A stretch of 37,500 nt of DNA from Chromera velia (GCA_018398765.1 JAHBMJ010005061.1:14512-52011); one strand, 5' to 3'. Counted from the first letter of the stretch, positions 11,861-22,269 are shown. The notes: generated by a model from the letters alone, not told the origin. Program-made: numbers and translations.

Positions 11861-13903
11861 ATGCATGCATGCAACATCATGCACTTCGATCAAACCTCAA
11901 ATTGGCGAAGTCAAAGTTTTCTCCCCAGTCTTTCTTTTGCTGATTTCTGGGACGTCATGCATGCAATGACAGGAGAAAAGAGGCATACGTCTGTGATACG
12001 CAGTAACCACGGAACTCTGTGGCTGGTCCTTCGCCACTCAGAATTTTCTTTCCATGCAGGATTCAGGCCACAGGTACGAACTACTTCGGTAGAAATGAAA
12101 CGTGTTATTTATCTCTTGCGCCGCACCTGCCGCCATCTCCGGTCTTCTGTGGCAGGGCAGTCTTTTCAGAAAGCAGAGAAGGACTTTGACACCCAAACAC
12201 TGCAGTATACCCATCGAAAGCAGAACAATTGGGCTGACGGTGTGCCGTGTTTTTCTTTATTTTTGGGTCGTACGTCGGACTATGTCGCAACTTACTGGCG
12301 CAGACACGCGTGCGGTTTCAAAGAATGTGGAGGCTTAACAAAGCACTCCAGGCGCCGATTCTTTGGCCCTGACAAAGGTTCTGGCACCCTTCATACTGGT
12401 TCAGCAGAGCATTTGTCGGAGTCCTTCAAAATAGGTGATTCTGATTTCCGTCAATTTCAGGGTTTTACAAACTGTTCCGTACTACAACGAAGAGTCTCCG
12501 GTGCCGAGCGTCTAAAGACTCGCTTTTTTGTTAATGGCACATTGAATCCCTCTGCCCGCTTTTTCTGTTCCGAGTCTGCGGGTTTCACGGTTTTGCCTTG
12601 TGAGAGTGATGAGGGGGAAGCAGAGGGTCCACGTAGTCGGACAGTTTCTGAGTCTGAGAAGACGGTAGAGGCCGTTCGCTCCGTTTCCGCCTCCGCACCG
12701 AAACGAACAGTGAATCTCTGTCCTCACGGAAGACGGCGGTACAGCTGCAAAGAGTGCGGGGGAAAGGGCATCTGTTCCCATGGCCGAGACCGGCGATACT
12801 GCAGAGATTGTGGCGGCAGTGCAATCTGCGAGCACGGCCGCCAGCGACGCTACTGCGTGCCTTGCGAAGGGCGAGCTCTTTGTGTACATGGACGCGACCG
12901 GCGCTTTTGCAAGGCCTGTGGAGGAAAAGGAATTTGTGAACATGGGCGCATGCGGCGCTATTGTAGAGAATGCGGTGGGGCGGGACTTTGTGAGCATGGT
13001 CGTCAACGTCACCTCTGCCGAGATTGTGGAGGCAGCGCAATTTGTGTACACGGTCGGAAACGCACGTATTGTAAGGAGTGTGGGGGTAGCGGTATTTGTG
13101 AACACGGACGAAGACGTGATCTCTGCAAAGATTGCGGGGGAAACGGGATTTGTGTGCATGGCCGTGTCAAGTATATCTGCGCACAATGCGGGGGAAACAG
13201 CATTTGCGAACACGGTCGCCTACGAGTGAGATGCAGAGAATGCAAAGGGAGTCAAATTTGCGAGCACGGTCGAATTCGGGTTAGGTGCAAAGAGTGTGGA
13301 GGAAAGGAGATTTGTGAACACCAACGGATCAGAAGTCGTTGCAGTGAGTGCCAAAAGGACAACGCTGCGTTTGCCAAAAGAAGGCAGCAAGAATTGCAGC
13401 AATTCCGGCAAAAGTACAGAGAGAACGTTGCATTCAGGCTCAAAAGACTCACCCAGGCAACTGTTTACAAATGTCTCGCAAAACTTCGAGAAGGAAAGTC
13501 ATTGTCCCAACGCAAACGCACGCATGAGTATCTCGGCTGTTCTTTCCCCGACCTTAAAGCGCACCTTGAGAGAGACAGTTTCCACGGCAACCCCGGCATG
13601 TCGTGGGAGAACTACGGGATCCACTGGCACGTCGATCACATCATTCCGATCATGTACCCGGGGTCTGACGGAAAAAGACCAAATGCAGACACCCAGATTG
13701 CACGTCTCCATTTTTCAAACCTCCAGCCATTGTGGTCAAAGGATAACCTTCAGAAGGGAAACAGATATGTTGGGAAACCTCCGATTTTGGAGGTCTCCTC
13801 TGAATCTAAGGTATCCCCTGTGTCTTTATCTTCAAAAGCTGTTTCGCCTTTTTCCAGTGAAACTAGCCCCTTTTCCCAAGCAGCAAGTGTACAACTAACT
13901 TGA
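11861..13903 (+). CDS. Tandem C-H-C-C zinc-repeat protein with C-terminal HNH nuclease domain
   Basis: A single 680-codon frame without introns. Residues about 286-498 are twelve tandem 18-residue repeats of the form C-x-H-x6-C-x2-C-x5 (for example ICEHGRRRDLCKDCGG), expected to bind one zinc per repeat. A charged helical linker follows, then an HNH domain: YLGCSF, SWENYG, HVDH (590-593), SNLQPLW (Asn620) and DNLQKGN (Asn629). All three HNH signature positions are present. HNH domains of this 'LGCS...HIDHI...NLQPLW' type occur in phages, giant viruses and algae and cut DNA, often as homing or repair nucleases. If Met79 (12095) is the true start, the N-terminus is rich in Arg and Ser and lacks acids, like a mitochondrial presequence. 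Its lack of introns contrasts with all neighbouring genes. The nuclease activity and target are inferred. Confidence 0.85.
   Translation: MHACNIMHFDQTSNWRSQSFLPSLSFADFWDVMHAMTGEKRHTSVIRSNHGTLWLVLRHSEFSFHAGFRPQVRTTSVEMKRVIYLLRRTCRHLRSSVAGQSFQKAEKDFDTQTLQYTHRKQNNWADGVPCFSLFLGRTSDYVATYWRRHACGFKECGGLTKHSRRRFFGPDKGSGTLHTGSAEHLSESFKIGDSDFRQFQGFTNCSVLQRRVSGAERLKTRFFVNGTLNPSARFFCSESAGFTVLPCESDEGEAEGPRSRTVSESEKTVEAVRSVSASAPKRTVNLCPHGRRRYSCKECGGKGICSHGRDRRYCRDCGGSAICEHGRQRRYCVPCEGRALCVHGRDRRFCKACGGKGICEHGRMRRYCRECGGAGLCEHGRQRHLCRDCGGSAICVHGRKRTYCKECGGSGICEHGRRRDLCKDCGGNGICVHGRVKYICAQCGGNSICEHGRLRVRCRECKGSQICEHGRIRVRCKECGGKEICEHQRIRSRCSECQKDNAAFAKRRQQELQQFRQKYRENVAFRLKRLTQATVYKCLAKLREGKSLSQRKRTHEYLGCSFPDLKAHLERDSFHGNPGMSWENYGIHWHVDHIIPIMYPGSDGKRPNADTQIARLHFSNLQPLWSKDNLQKGNRYVGKPPILEVSSESKVSPVSLSSKAVSPFSSETSPFSQAASVQLT
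12716..13357 (+). repeat. Twelve 54-bp coding repeats (zinc array)
   Basis: A tandem array of diverged 54-bp units, each encoding one C-x-H-x6-C-x2-C repeat. Ligand codons are invariant, while inter-ligand positions vary (Arg/Lys-rich). The last copy is shortened (QRIRSRCSEC, then QKD). The array has few stop codons in other frames on both strands, which explains the long shadow frames there. Confidence 0.9.
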
Positions 13904-14061
13904 AAACAGATCTGATCGATAATGATTTTAATTGTATCCAGATCTAGAAACAGTTCTGGGCCTCAATTTACCTTTATCTCAAGCCTGAGAAGTAATCATA
14001 CAAAAACCAGTCTTGATCTCTTAATACAGGGGTGAGTCACAATTAAAAGAAAATCCTTTGA

Positions 14062-14128
<67 letters not shown>

Positions 14129-14899
14129 TCTATCATGTGTGTGTGTATGTGTGTGTGTGTGTGTGTGTGTGTTAATAGACAAAAGTTGTGTATGAGCTTT
14201 CCAAGTCCCTTTTAACTTACTTCACGAAGTTCATCTTCTGTCTAGTCTTGTTACGACTCCTCTAGAACAATCGATCTCCAAGCAAGACTTGACGTTTAAC
14301 ATCACTTCAGTATTTAAATTTAAAGAAATAAGCAATTAACAAAAGTTTAATTTAAAAAAAAAAATTACTCAAATTTTATTAGTCCAAGCTAATTAAATTG
14401 CGTCTTATATAATTCCGAGTTGCATTCCGAATTATACAAATTATGTAATTTTCAAATTTGAAATTTTAAGTGTACAAGCCGAATTTAAAAATGCCAGCTA
14501 GGTCAGTGTCAGATGAACTACAGATATAGTGAACTTCCTATATAGGAAAATTCGTCAATTAAAGTGCAAATTCGGCTACTAATATAGAACCTAGTGTAGA
14601 TCAAGTTACTGAGATTAAGGTATATCTTTAGACTACAATTAAACAACAATACTATGCTATGCTATGCTAACGTGAAACTACAAGCTCACGACATGCTTTA
14701 ACCATATTCTAAATGCTATTATTCATTACTTTGATTCAATTTTACATATTTTTACACGAAAAGTCCGAGTCTAAAAAAGCCTGCATGTACATTCAAACAA
14801 CTTGAATTTTCACCTAGCTCACACTTCAAAATTCCTAGCAAAATTCTTCTTTCTTGTGTATTAAAGACATGTCACTGTCCTTTCATGATCTAATTTTTA
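13904..14899. other. AT-rich spacer with long (GT)n tract
   Basis: No gene was recognised between the convergent zinc/HNH and DHQS genes. An interrupted GT tract occupies 14066-14172. A CTATG pentamer occurs in three copies near 14655. The rest is AT-rich sequence with short inverted stretches, and it must hold both 3' UTRs. Confidence 0.6.
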
Positions 14900-16820
14900 T
14901 TACTTTTCTTTCATGGTCCCAGAAAACGACATGCCAACATGACGCGCACCGCCTGAACGACGTATAAGAAGTGAAACCGGCATTGATGCCCCCTCCCCGC
15001 TGTGTAATAACTTTTGGAGCTCTGTGACTGCTAAGGGTGACGCGTGCAAGTTGACATTCCCATTTTCACTATCACGCGATTCAGGCTGTGACGGTTTTGC
15101 AGAAGACTCGGAGGCTCCATTGCGATCGCCGCCTCGACTCTCCGGAGTAATCGCGGCAAGACGGACAGTCTCCGCTTGTTGGAGAAAAATCTGGGCCTCT
15201 TCCTGACCTTTCTTCTTCACTTGTTGATCTGGGACCCCATGGATCTGCACCAGACCCCTCTCGGAGTCGCCGTTTGCGTCCTCACTAAAGCTGCCGCGGT
15301 TTCTTTCCTTTTCTCTATCAACTCTGTCGACTTCGAAAGTGAAGCGGACCAGGAGAAAAGGACGACGCTCAATCTTCAAACGTCCCACCTGTGAGCGAAG
15401 AGAGAAAAGGACAGAGAGGACGAGAGAATCGGAGAAAGCAGGAGACGGGATCTGATGGCGTGAGAAACAAAGAGGGAAAAATTCTGGGTAGTGGAATGGA
15501 GGGAGGGTGTGGGACAAAAAGATAGAGAATTGGGGGGGAAGAGCAGTTTGGCTGACCTCTCCATCTTTCCGCGCCGTCTTTCTGAAAAACTTCTGCACGC
15601 TTTCCTTTCCACTCATAAGTATTTCTGCTTGATTTCTAGCGTTCCTCCCAGCCCCTACTGACTGAAGCTGTCACTTTCCCCGCCTTCTTATCTTTCTCTT
15701 TTAGGACAGGCAAGCAAGCAAGGGAGGGAGGAAGGAAGGCAGGAAGGAGAGAAAGAAAGACGGACAGACAGAAAGAGAGAGAGAGAGAGAGAGAAAGCAA
15801 GCAAGCAAGCAAGAAAGAAAGAAAGAAAAAAAAGAAAGAAAGAAAGAAAGACAGAAGCAAAATGTTGTCACTCAGGCAACGTGAGCAGGGACGGAGAAAG
15901 ACACAGACAACCGACTGGCCGGACAGGAAGACAGACAGGCATACAGACAGACAGGCTGAGTGACAGGATGACTAACCGGTTCTGTAAGTGATTGAGTGAC
16001 TGAGTGACCGACTCATTGATTGGTTGGTTGACAGAGTGATTGATTGATGCGCTTCATCACGCACTAGCTGCCACATGCACAGCCACACTGAGGGATTGTC
16101 CGGATGACTCACCGTTGCTTCTCCACGAGACTTTCCTTTCGTGTCAAAAATCGCAACTCTGTCACCAGCATCCAGCTCACAGAGGTATTTGGTTTTCCCG
16201 TTCGACAGCAGAACGTATGAGTGGACTGGTCCCGCGTTAACTCTGAAGGGTCTCGCAGGGACGTGGGAAGTCTTTAGGGTCTCTCCAATCACCAGGCAGA
16301 GGGCTGCAGGGACGCGCGTGGCACTAAGATCGTTCGTGCATCGTCACGCTTCACTTTGCAGATTTTCTCAAAGATTCTCTTTTTGTGTGTGAACATCAGA
16401 AAGAAGGGGATGAAAATCACACACGAAATGCCAGCCAATTAGAGGCACTTTGACCGAGTGCGATCCACACAAACATTGTAAAAGGGGCCTGTCTACGGGT
16501 GTCACACAAGGAAAGTCCCCACCGACCAACACCAAGATACATTTGTAGGCCGATAAACAGACAGTGCTAAGGCAGACGGTCGGGAAAGACGGAAAAAAGA
16601 AGAGGGTGCAACAGCAAGGGACAGAGACACACCGACAGACCAGAAGCTGAGGACCCTACAAGGATACCCTCGTCATCGTTGAGCCTCTTTGTGAGGTCCA
16701 CACACACACGTTCCCCCACCCCCCCGTCAGTCACCGACATGACAGGAGCTTCAAAGAAGGAGACGGTCGAGCTGCCCTGCAGTCCCGTGCCTCCCTGCTT
16801 GTACTCACTCACTCAAGCAT

Positions 16821-16892
<72 letters not shown>

Positions 16893-17751
16893 AGTTGTGG
16901 GGAAGAACTGTGCACAGCTCTGAAAATTCAAACGCACCTGCTGTCTGGAACAAGTGAAAAAGAAAAGGCAAGAGGTGGCCAGGGTGGCGGCGAGAAAGCG
17001 AGACATGATGGGTGGGGGTGACACAAGACCGAGGACACAAGCTTTAATTGGGTGAACCTTGAAGCTGACGACAATCGCTTGCCCACACGCCCCCACACAC
17101 CTGTCCACTGGCTCGTTCTCTTTCTGCCCTCTCGACCGCCAAGCTCTCAGCAGCCTTCCACAATGCGGCATCGTTCCCCAAAAGAAGACCGTCCACACCT
17201 TTGCTGAGCGCAAAAGCCAGCCCTCTCAAGTCAGACACTTCTGTCACATGCGCACAAATCTTGGTACCACTTCCACAAGCTGCTGCAATCAGGTTCTCGA
17301 AAGGAATCATCCTCCAGCTTTTGCACCTGACCACCAGCCATCTGCACAGGCCGATCATCTCCCTTGCCTTCGTCTGATCTTCTCCGTCTCCAACCTGCAC
17401 CTCAACTATTCCGTCTCCATCTCCGCTCTCCTCCCCATTTGCCCCCAACCACACTCGCTCCGGACAGAATTCCTCCGTCCCCGTCAGAGGGCCGTCCAAC
17501 CAGAGCTCCATTCCCCCTCTGGATGCTGTCGTCCGAGACGCAGACGAAAGGGAAGCTCCTGTCGGGTGCTCCTCTATTCCACTCTCTGAGAGACGTGTCA
17601 GTCTGAAACTCCTTGAAGCTTTTGCGGGCCTGATCAGGAAGTCGAAGGCACTTGAAAGTCTGAAAAAGCCGAAAATCGAGAAGAAGAAGAGGCCGGCCAG
17701 GCCGCGACGCTGCCAACACGGGAACGCAGGAACACACAAACCAGGACTCAT
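14900..17751 (-). CDS. 3-dehydroquinate synthase II (archaeal-type), plastid-type leader
   Basis: Four exons on the minus strand: 17751-17101, 16776-16641, 16303-16113, 15388-14900. Phases match and give 488 aa. It matches the DHQS II family (PF01959): VVRCKSWRMIPFENLIAA, then GVDGLLL, GGVGERVCVDL, ILVGSS, RPFRVNAGPVHSYVL, GKTKYLCELDAGDRV, VGRLKIERRPFLLV and QQAETVRL. In archaea this enzyme makes 3-dehydroquinate from an amino-sugar-like precursor by oxidative deamination, in an alternative start of the aromatic (shikimate) pathway. It is not the usual AroB. The N-terminus has a hydrophobic segment (GLAGLFFFSIFGFF) followed by LSSAF, like a signal peptide with the SSA|F junction of complex-plastid leaders, so plastid import is likely. 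A long Ser/Glu-rich insert lies in the last exon. The start at Met 17751 is chosen because the upstream in-frame sequence resembles an intron donor. Confidence 0.88.
15717..15855. repeat. Purine-rich simple repeats in DHQS intron
   Basis: Stacked GGAA, AAGC, GA and GAAA units on the + strand, followed by GACA-type units to about 15960. All lie in the DHQS intron 15389-16112, so the transcribed strand is pyrimidine-rich (CT). Confidence 0.85.
16822..16887. repeat. (CA)n microsatellite in DHQS intron
   Basis: An interrupted CA tract in the intron 16777-17100 of the DHQS gene. It reads (GT)n on the sense strand. Confidence 0.9.
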
Positions 17752-18486
17752 CAATACGTATGATCTTACCACCCGTCTACGGGGGAGACTGCGGACTTTT
17801 TGATCATACCGACACCGTATCTGGTGCTTTCAGGCGTCTGATCATGCGACACCCATCTGACAAGCACTGCTAATAGAGTGTTAGACAGTGACATGTACAG
17901 TGACAGAAACAGTTTCAGACTCTAAGGCTTGTGCATGGCGTCGGAGACATAGCGAGACCCATGCACCATCCATGCACCACTCATTCTATAGTGCAAGGAC
18001 CAGAGAGACACTAAAGAAAGTATTCTATAGTGCATGAGGCGCTGAAGGGCGCGGAAAACGCGTATATATACGCTGCATGCATGGGGCCGGCCGGGCCCTG
18101 CATGCGCCCCCGCATGCATGCATATGTGCATGGCCACGCGCGTCTTCCGAGCTCTTTTCCTTTGAATCCGACTAACGGACTAACAAGCCTCTTAATTTTC
18201 AATTCTTTTCATCCTGATCGCGAGCCCTCATGAGCCCTCTGCCTGAAATCGGGAAATGCTGAACCTCGATCAGCACAAAGATCCCAAAGTCTGATATCCT
18301 ATCGATATATTAATAAGTACAAAACACTGTAGGGTTGCCGTCGAGTTGTGTCGCCCACCTGTGTTGCTTGAACGTCTGTCGCCCCGGTGTGGAAACCAGT
18401 GCACGGTTGTTGCATCGGAAGGTGCTTCGCTGGCCGACAATCGAAGTCCCAAAACAATTGTCTGAGCCAACGAACTTCTGGGCACC
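17752..18486. promoter_or_regulatory. Divergent intergenic region, DHQS / rhodopsin
   Basis: About 735 bp between the DHQS start (minus) and the rhodopsin start (plus). It has a GC-rich core around 18060-18135 with a TATATATA stretch, two TGCATGCA octamers (18074-18081 and 18115-18122), and a GGCCGGCC-rich block between them, giving strong local dyad symmetry. A direct repeat containing TTCTATAGTGCA occurs near 17985 and 18023. It probably serves as promoter for both genes. Confidence 0.5.
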
Positions 18487-19818
18487 ATGGCAGCTGTCGA
18501 TAAGCTGGGGTCCCTCGAGGCAATCTTGCCCCCAGCCCCCTCACAGAAGGTCAAGGCGCAAGGGAGGCACAGGAGTGTGTACGTTGCGCTGTCGACCGTG
18601 GGCGTTATCCTCATTTCCTTCTTTGGGTTGCTGAGCACCTTTTGGATTTACAACGTCGAAACTGTGCCTGTCAAATCTGTCCCTGAGTCGCACTACCTGG
18701 ACAGAGGGGCATACATGTTTGGGACAATGTTCTTTTACCTGGTCAGTCGGTCAGCGCTTTCCGGCACTGCAAAAAAAACAAATTCAAGAAAAGACCCAGG
18801 TCTTGCCCCTCCGTTCTAGTGGCCAGACGCGGGCACTCGCCTTCTGGTCCTATACTGATTGCCAGAACCGCGGATTTACCATTACATGAAAAAACACTCC
18901 GGTCCCTTCCACATCCGCACATCCGTGGACCTCACTCCCTCCAGACATTTCTTTTCTTCTCTGAGGGGATTCCATGGCGTGTATGTGGCGGTGTTCCCTC
19001 CTTTTGTAAGTCATTGTAATACAAGACAGTTTTTCACTCTCGCTCTTTTCTGTTTCGTGTTGTCTCTGTACGTGCAGAGCTTGCCCCTTCTGTTCACCGC
19101 TCGCAATCTCTTGAGGCAGCCGAAGTGCAACTTTCTGTGGTCTAACATCGAAACAACCGCAGTGCAGTCTGGAATCCTACTCCAGTACTGGCTGTCGTAC
19201 ACCCTAGCCGCAAACGGAGTCATCGACCCGATGGCAGACAGACTTGTGCCGGGAAGGCGAATCCACTTCGTCCGATACATGGGGTGGGTGGTTGCGATGA
19301 CTGGGTATGCCTATCTGATTATCTGCAAACTCAACAAAAGGAGCCTCGGGGAAGCCTTCCCTTGCTTGGCTGCGACAGCCGGAGAGATCCTCTTCGGTTT
19401 CTGGGCAGATATTGCGGGCTCGGTTCCGCTTCGGCAGTTTCTGTATGTATTCGTCTGGAGTTGTTTCCTTCTTTCTGCCTTTGGGCTGGTTTCCACTCTA
19501 CCGCCCTCTCGCCCGACAGACACGACGGCAGAAAAAGTAAAGGTCGGACTTGTCCGCTTCACCTGCGTGCACTGGTCCCTCTACGGTCCTGTGTATCACA
19601 TGGGACAATACGGCGGTATCGACTCAACTACAGAGCAGTTCTTATTCTGTGTTCTCGACATCACATACAAGATTGCGGTCTCCGCGTGTCTTGTTGCGGT
19701 CCACTCTTCTGAGTGGACGCAGATGCGGATGCAGGCAGAACACGCAGAGATGACCGCGTGGAGAGATCAGGAGTTCCAAGCGCGACTCCAGCTGATTCGG
19801 GATGAATTTGAAAAGTGA
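18487..19818 (+). CDS. Microbial (type 1) rhodopsin, eight predicted helices, counterion lost
   Basis: Two exons: 18487-18741 and 19078-19818, phase 0 to 0, 331 aa. The junction joins GTMFFYL to SLPLLFTA into one membrane helix. Eight hydrophobic segments are visible: one extra at about residues 28-55, then seven matching helices A-G. Helix C carries FVRYMGW (residues 149-155), aligning with bacteriorhodopsin R82-Y83-x-D85-W86, so the proton-acceptor Asp85 is Gly154 and Asp96 is a Leu. Helix F has HWSLYGP. Helix G has LDITYK, with Asp279 (like D212) and the retinal-binding Lys283 (like K216). A charged helical tail of about 35 residues ends the protein. An extra N-terminal helix is known in enzyme-rhodopsins, but no cyclase or phosphodiesterase follows. 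The protein probably binds retinal; loss of Asp85 argues against an ordinary outward proton pump and for a sensory or atypical role (inference). Confidence 0.8.
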
Positions 19819-21022
19819 CTGTTCAACCAAGTAAATTGGAAACTAAACAAAAAAGGGGAGTGATGCACATCGAAAGAGAGTCATGAGGGGGGGGGAAGAG
19901 CCGGCAGATGTTTGGGCACTTTTTTGGGCAATTGTCCTTTGCCTCCCCTTAAGTCCTGCCCGCCTGCCAGCTCGCCCAGTTTGGGGGAGTGAGGAAGGAA
20001 ATCTTCGATCGATTTTTCTTTGCTTCCCTCTCCTCTTATTTTTTCTTTCCCCCTTCCATGTATTGTATGAAGCAGATCTTCTTTAGCAACCAGGGTGGCG
20101 GGCCTCCCGATGTCACAGATTACTGAATGAGAAAGAAGCCAGAAAGAAAAAGAGAGAGAGAAAGGAAGGAAGCAAACGAGGAAGGAAGGAAGGAAGGAAG
20201 GAAGGGTCGAAGTCCGCTGCCGAAAAGTCCGTCGTTGCTTGCGTTGCTGGCTGACGGATGGCTGGTTCGAGCGAGAAGAAAATTGAATGAGTAAATGGAT
20301 GGATGGATCGATGGATGATGGATGGCCTTGTGAGGGAGACTCAGTGCTTCGTGTTGCAGGAGGACTGAGGGCAGAAAATCAAAACTGTTCATTCATTGTG
20401 AGGGACAAGAGAAAAAAAGGGCGGAGGAAAAGAAAAAAGAGTTGCGAAAGCCGAATAGATTTCTGAAAGGATGGACGGACAGTAGCAGGGATCTGTGGGA
20501 TCGGTTTACTTTCTTTCTTTGTGTCCGACAAAAAAGAGGAAGGAAGAGAAGAATGAGGGCGTGCGCTTGAAAGGCGGGAGGATAGATTGATCGCCAGCGT
20601 GGCATTTCATGGGATTGTTTTCTTCCTCGATTCACAGAGACAAAAACCGCAGGCGACTTCGAAGGAACGGCAACGACAAGTGTCGTGTGCAATCCCCGCC
20701 GACAAGGCTCGTCAGCGAGAGCGATTGCCATTTGCATTTCTTTGGGGACGTATGCCTTCGTATGCGTGTGTGCGACTTGTGTGTGTGCGCGTGTGTGGCA
20801 TGTGTGTATGGAAGGGTACCTGTGAATCTTTGAATTATTTACATGCAGAGACGAAAGCGCGTGTGGAAGAAGGGTGGTTGCGCAACTGATCGATCGGCTG
20901 GAATGTGCAATCGACAATGAGTTGATTCATTGCAGCCTTTGCGCGCTACATACACTTAAGTTCTCTTTCCGAATTGTCCCCCATTTTCATCCCGCTTTCC
21001 CCAGTTGTCCTGTCCTCTTCCT

Positions 21023-21059
<37 letters not shown>

Positions 21060-21716
21060 CTTCATTCCTCCCTCCCTGCATCTGCCATGTTTCGGATCCG
21101 TCACCTCTCTCAGAAAGGACGCTTCTTTCATCTAGTCTCAGTGGTGAAAGGGGTCGAACAGAAGTTTCTGCCCAGCCAAGCTGTGTGGCTGGACCGCAGA
21201 CGAAGGAAGCGAGCGAGTCGACCCACTGAGTGCGTCCCTCCCGCGCTCTAGCTTCGAGCAGTCCAACCCGATAAAGAAGAGGAGCGAGACGGGAAGGAGA
21301 GAGAAGCACAGCAAAGCAAAGCAAAGGAAAGGAAAGTGCAGGAGGGCTTCCTGCTATTTGTGATTGATCTGTAGGTTTGTAGAATTGACTGGCCGATTGA
21401 TCGCATGGCTGGAACGGAAAGAAAAGTCAACAGAATGATCAGTCGCCAGAAAGGTAAAGGGATCTGAAAAGGAAAGAAAAATGGCAGAGAAATGGCAGGC
21501 GGGAAAGGGAGCATGTGTTTGGTCATTTGTTTGCGAGCTTCTCAGAAGAGGAGTGACGCAAACAGTCCTCTTGGCGTCTTAATTGTGCTGTCTGGTCTGG
21601 TTTGTCTGGGCATGCAGGAGTCTTAAGGGCCCCAATCTCGTTCACGAGATGGGAAAGGGATGAAATGAGATGAGACTGGATGGGGTGGGTCGCTGCAGTC
21701 CCAGCTTGACCTGGCC

Positions 21717-21717
<1 letters not shown>

Positions 21718-21754
<37 letters not shown>

Positions 21755-21896
21755 CTCTCTCTCTCTCTCTCTCTCTCTCCCTCTGTGTGTGTGTGTGTGT
21801 CTGTCTGTCTGTCTGTCTATTGTGTTCATGAAGAAAAGAAGGGAGAAGAAGAAACATATAGTCTGTCTGTCTGTCTGTCTGTCCGTCTGTCTGTCT
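21718..21896. repeat. (CT)n-(TG)n-(CTGT)n compound microsatellite
   Basis: On the + strand the order is CT tract, TG tract, CTGT tract, then a second CTGT tract after a 35-bp purine-rich gap. The CT-then-TG order equals the sense-strand order in the two phosphatase introns that carry compound tracts. Confidence 0.85.
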
Positions 21897-22269
21897 TTTT
21901 TTTTCAATGTTCAAATGTATTTTTCTCGCGTGTGCGAACGAGCGGGTACGTGTGTGCAAGGTTCAAATTGCTGTGTCCCCTCGCTCATGCTGTGTCTTCT
22001 GTTCTTTGTTCTCTCCAGACGAACGATGCTGCTGCCTGCCCTCATTGGCTCCCCCCCCCTCCCTCCTTTGCTCTGATGCTTTTTTGATTGGATGGATAGA
22101 TGGATGGATGCCGCTGTTCTTGCTTCTCTGCCTTCTCGCTTCCTTTCTCTCGTTCTTTTCTTTCTCATGAGAGCCCGCCCTCTCGGCCATGCTCTGGGAG
22201 TGATGGGGGCCTGCGCTGGCGGTGTACCTGTCTGTTCTGTTTGCGCACATCATGATCTTCTCTCGTCCC

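Noticed and set aside
12512-13213. Long minus-strand frame (233 codons) and +2 frame at 12780-13229
   Set aside because: These are shadows of the 54-bp zinc-repeat array. Their residues are periodic Ala/Thr/Val/Ser with no family features, while the + frame has invariant Cys/His.
12716-13357. CRISPR-like regular spacing
   Set aside because: The 54-bp units have no unique spacers; they are continuous coding repeats with conserved zinc ligands.
18859-19077. Open frame before rhodopsin exon 2 as extra coding exon
   Set aside because: No splice phase connects it to exon 1, and it gives no membrane helix. Joining 18741 directly to 19078 makes an uninterrupted helix in phase.
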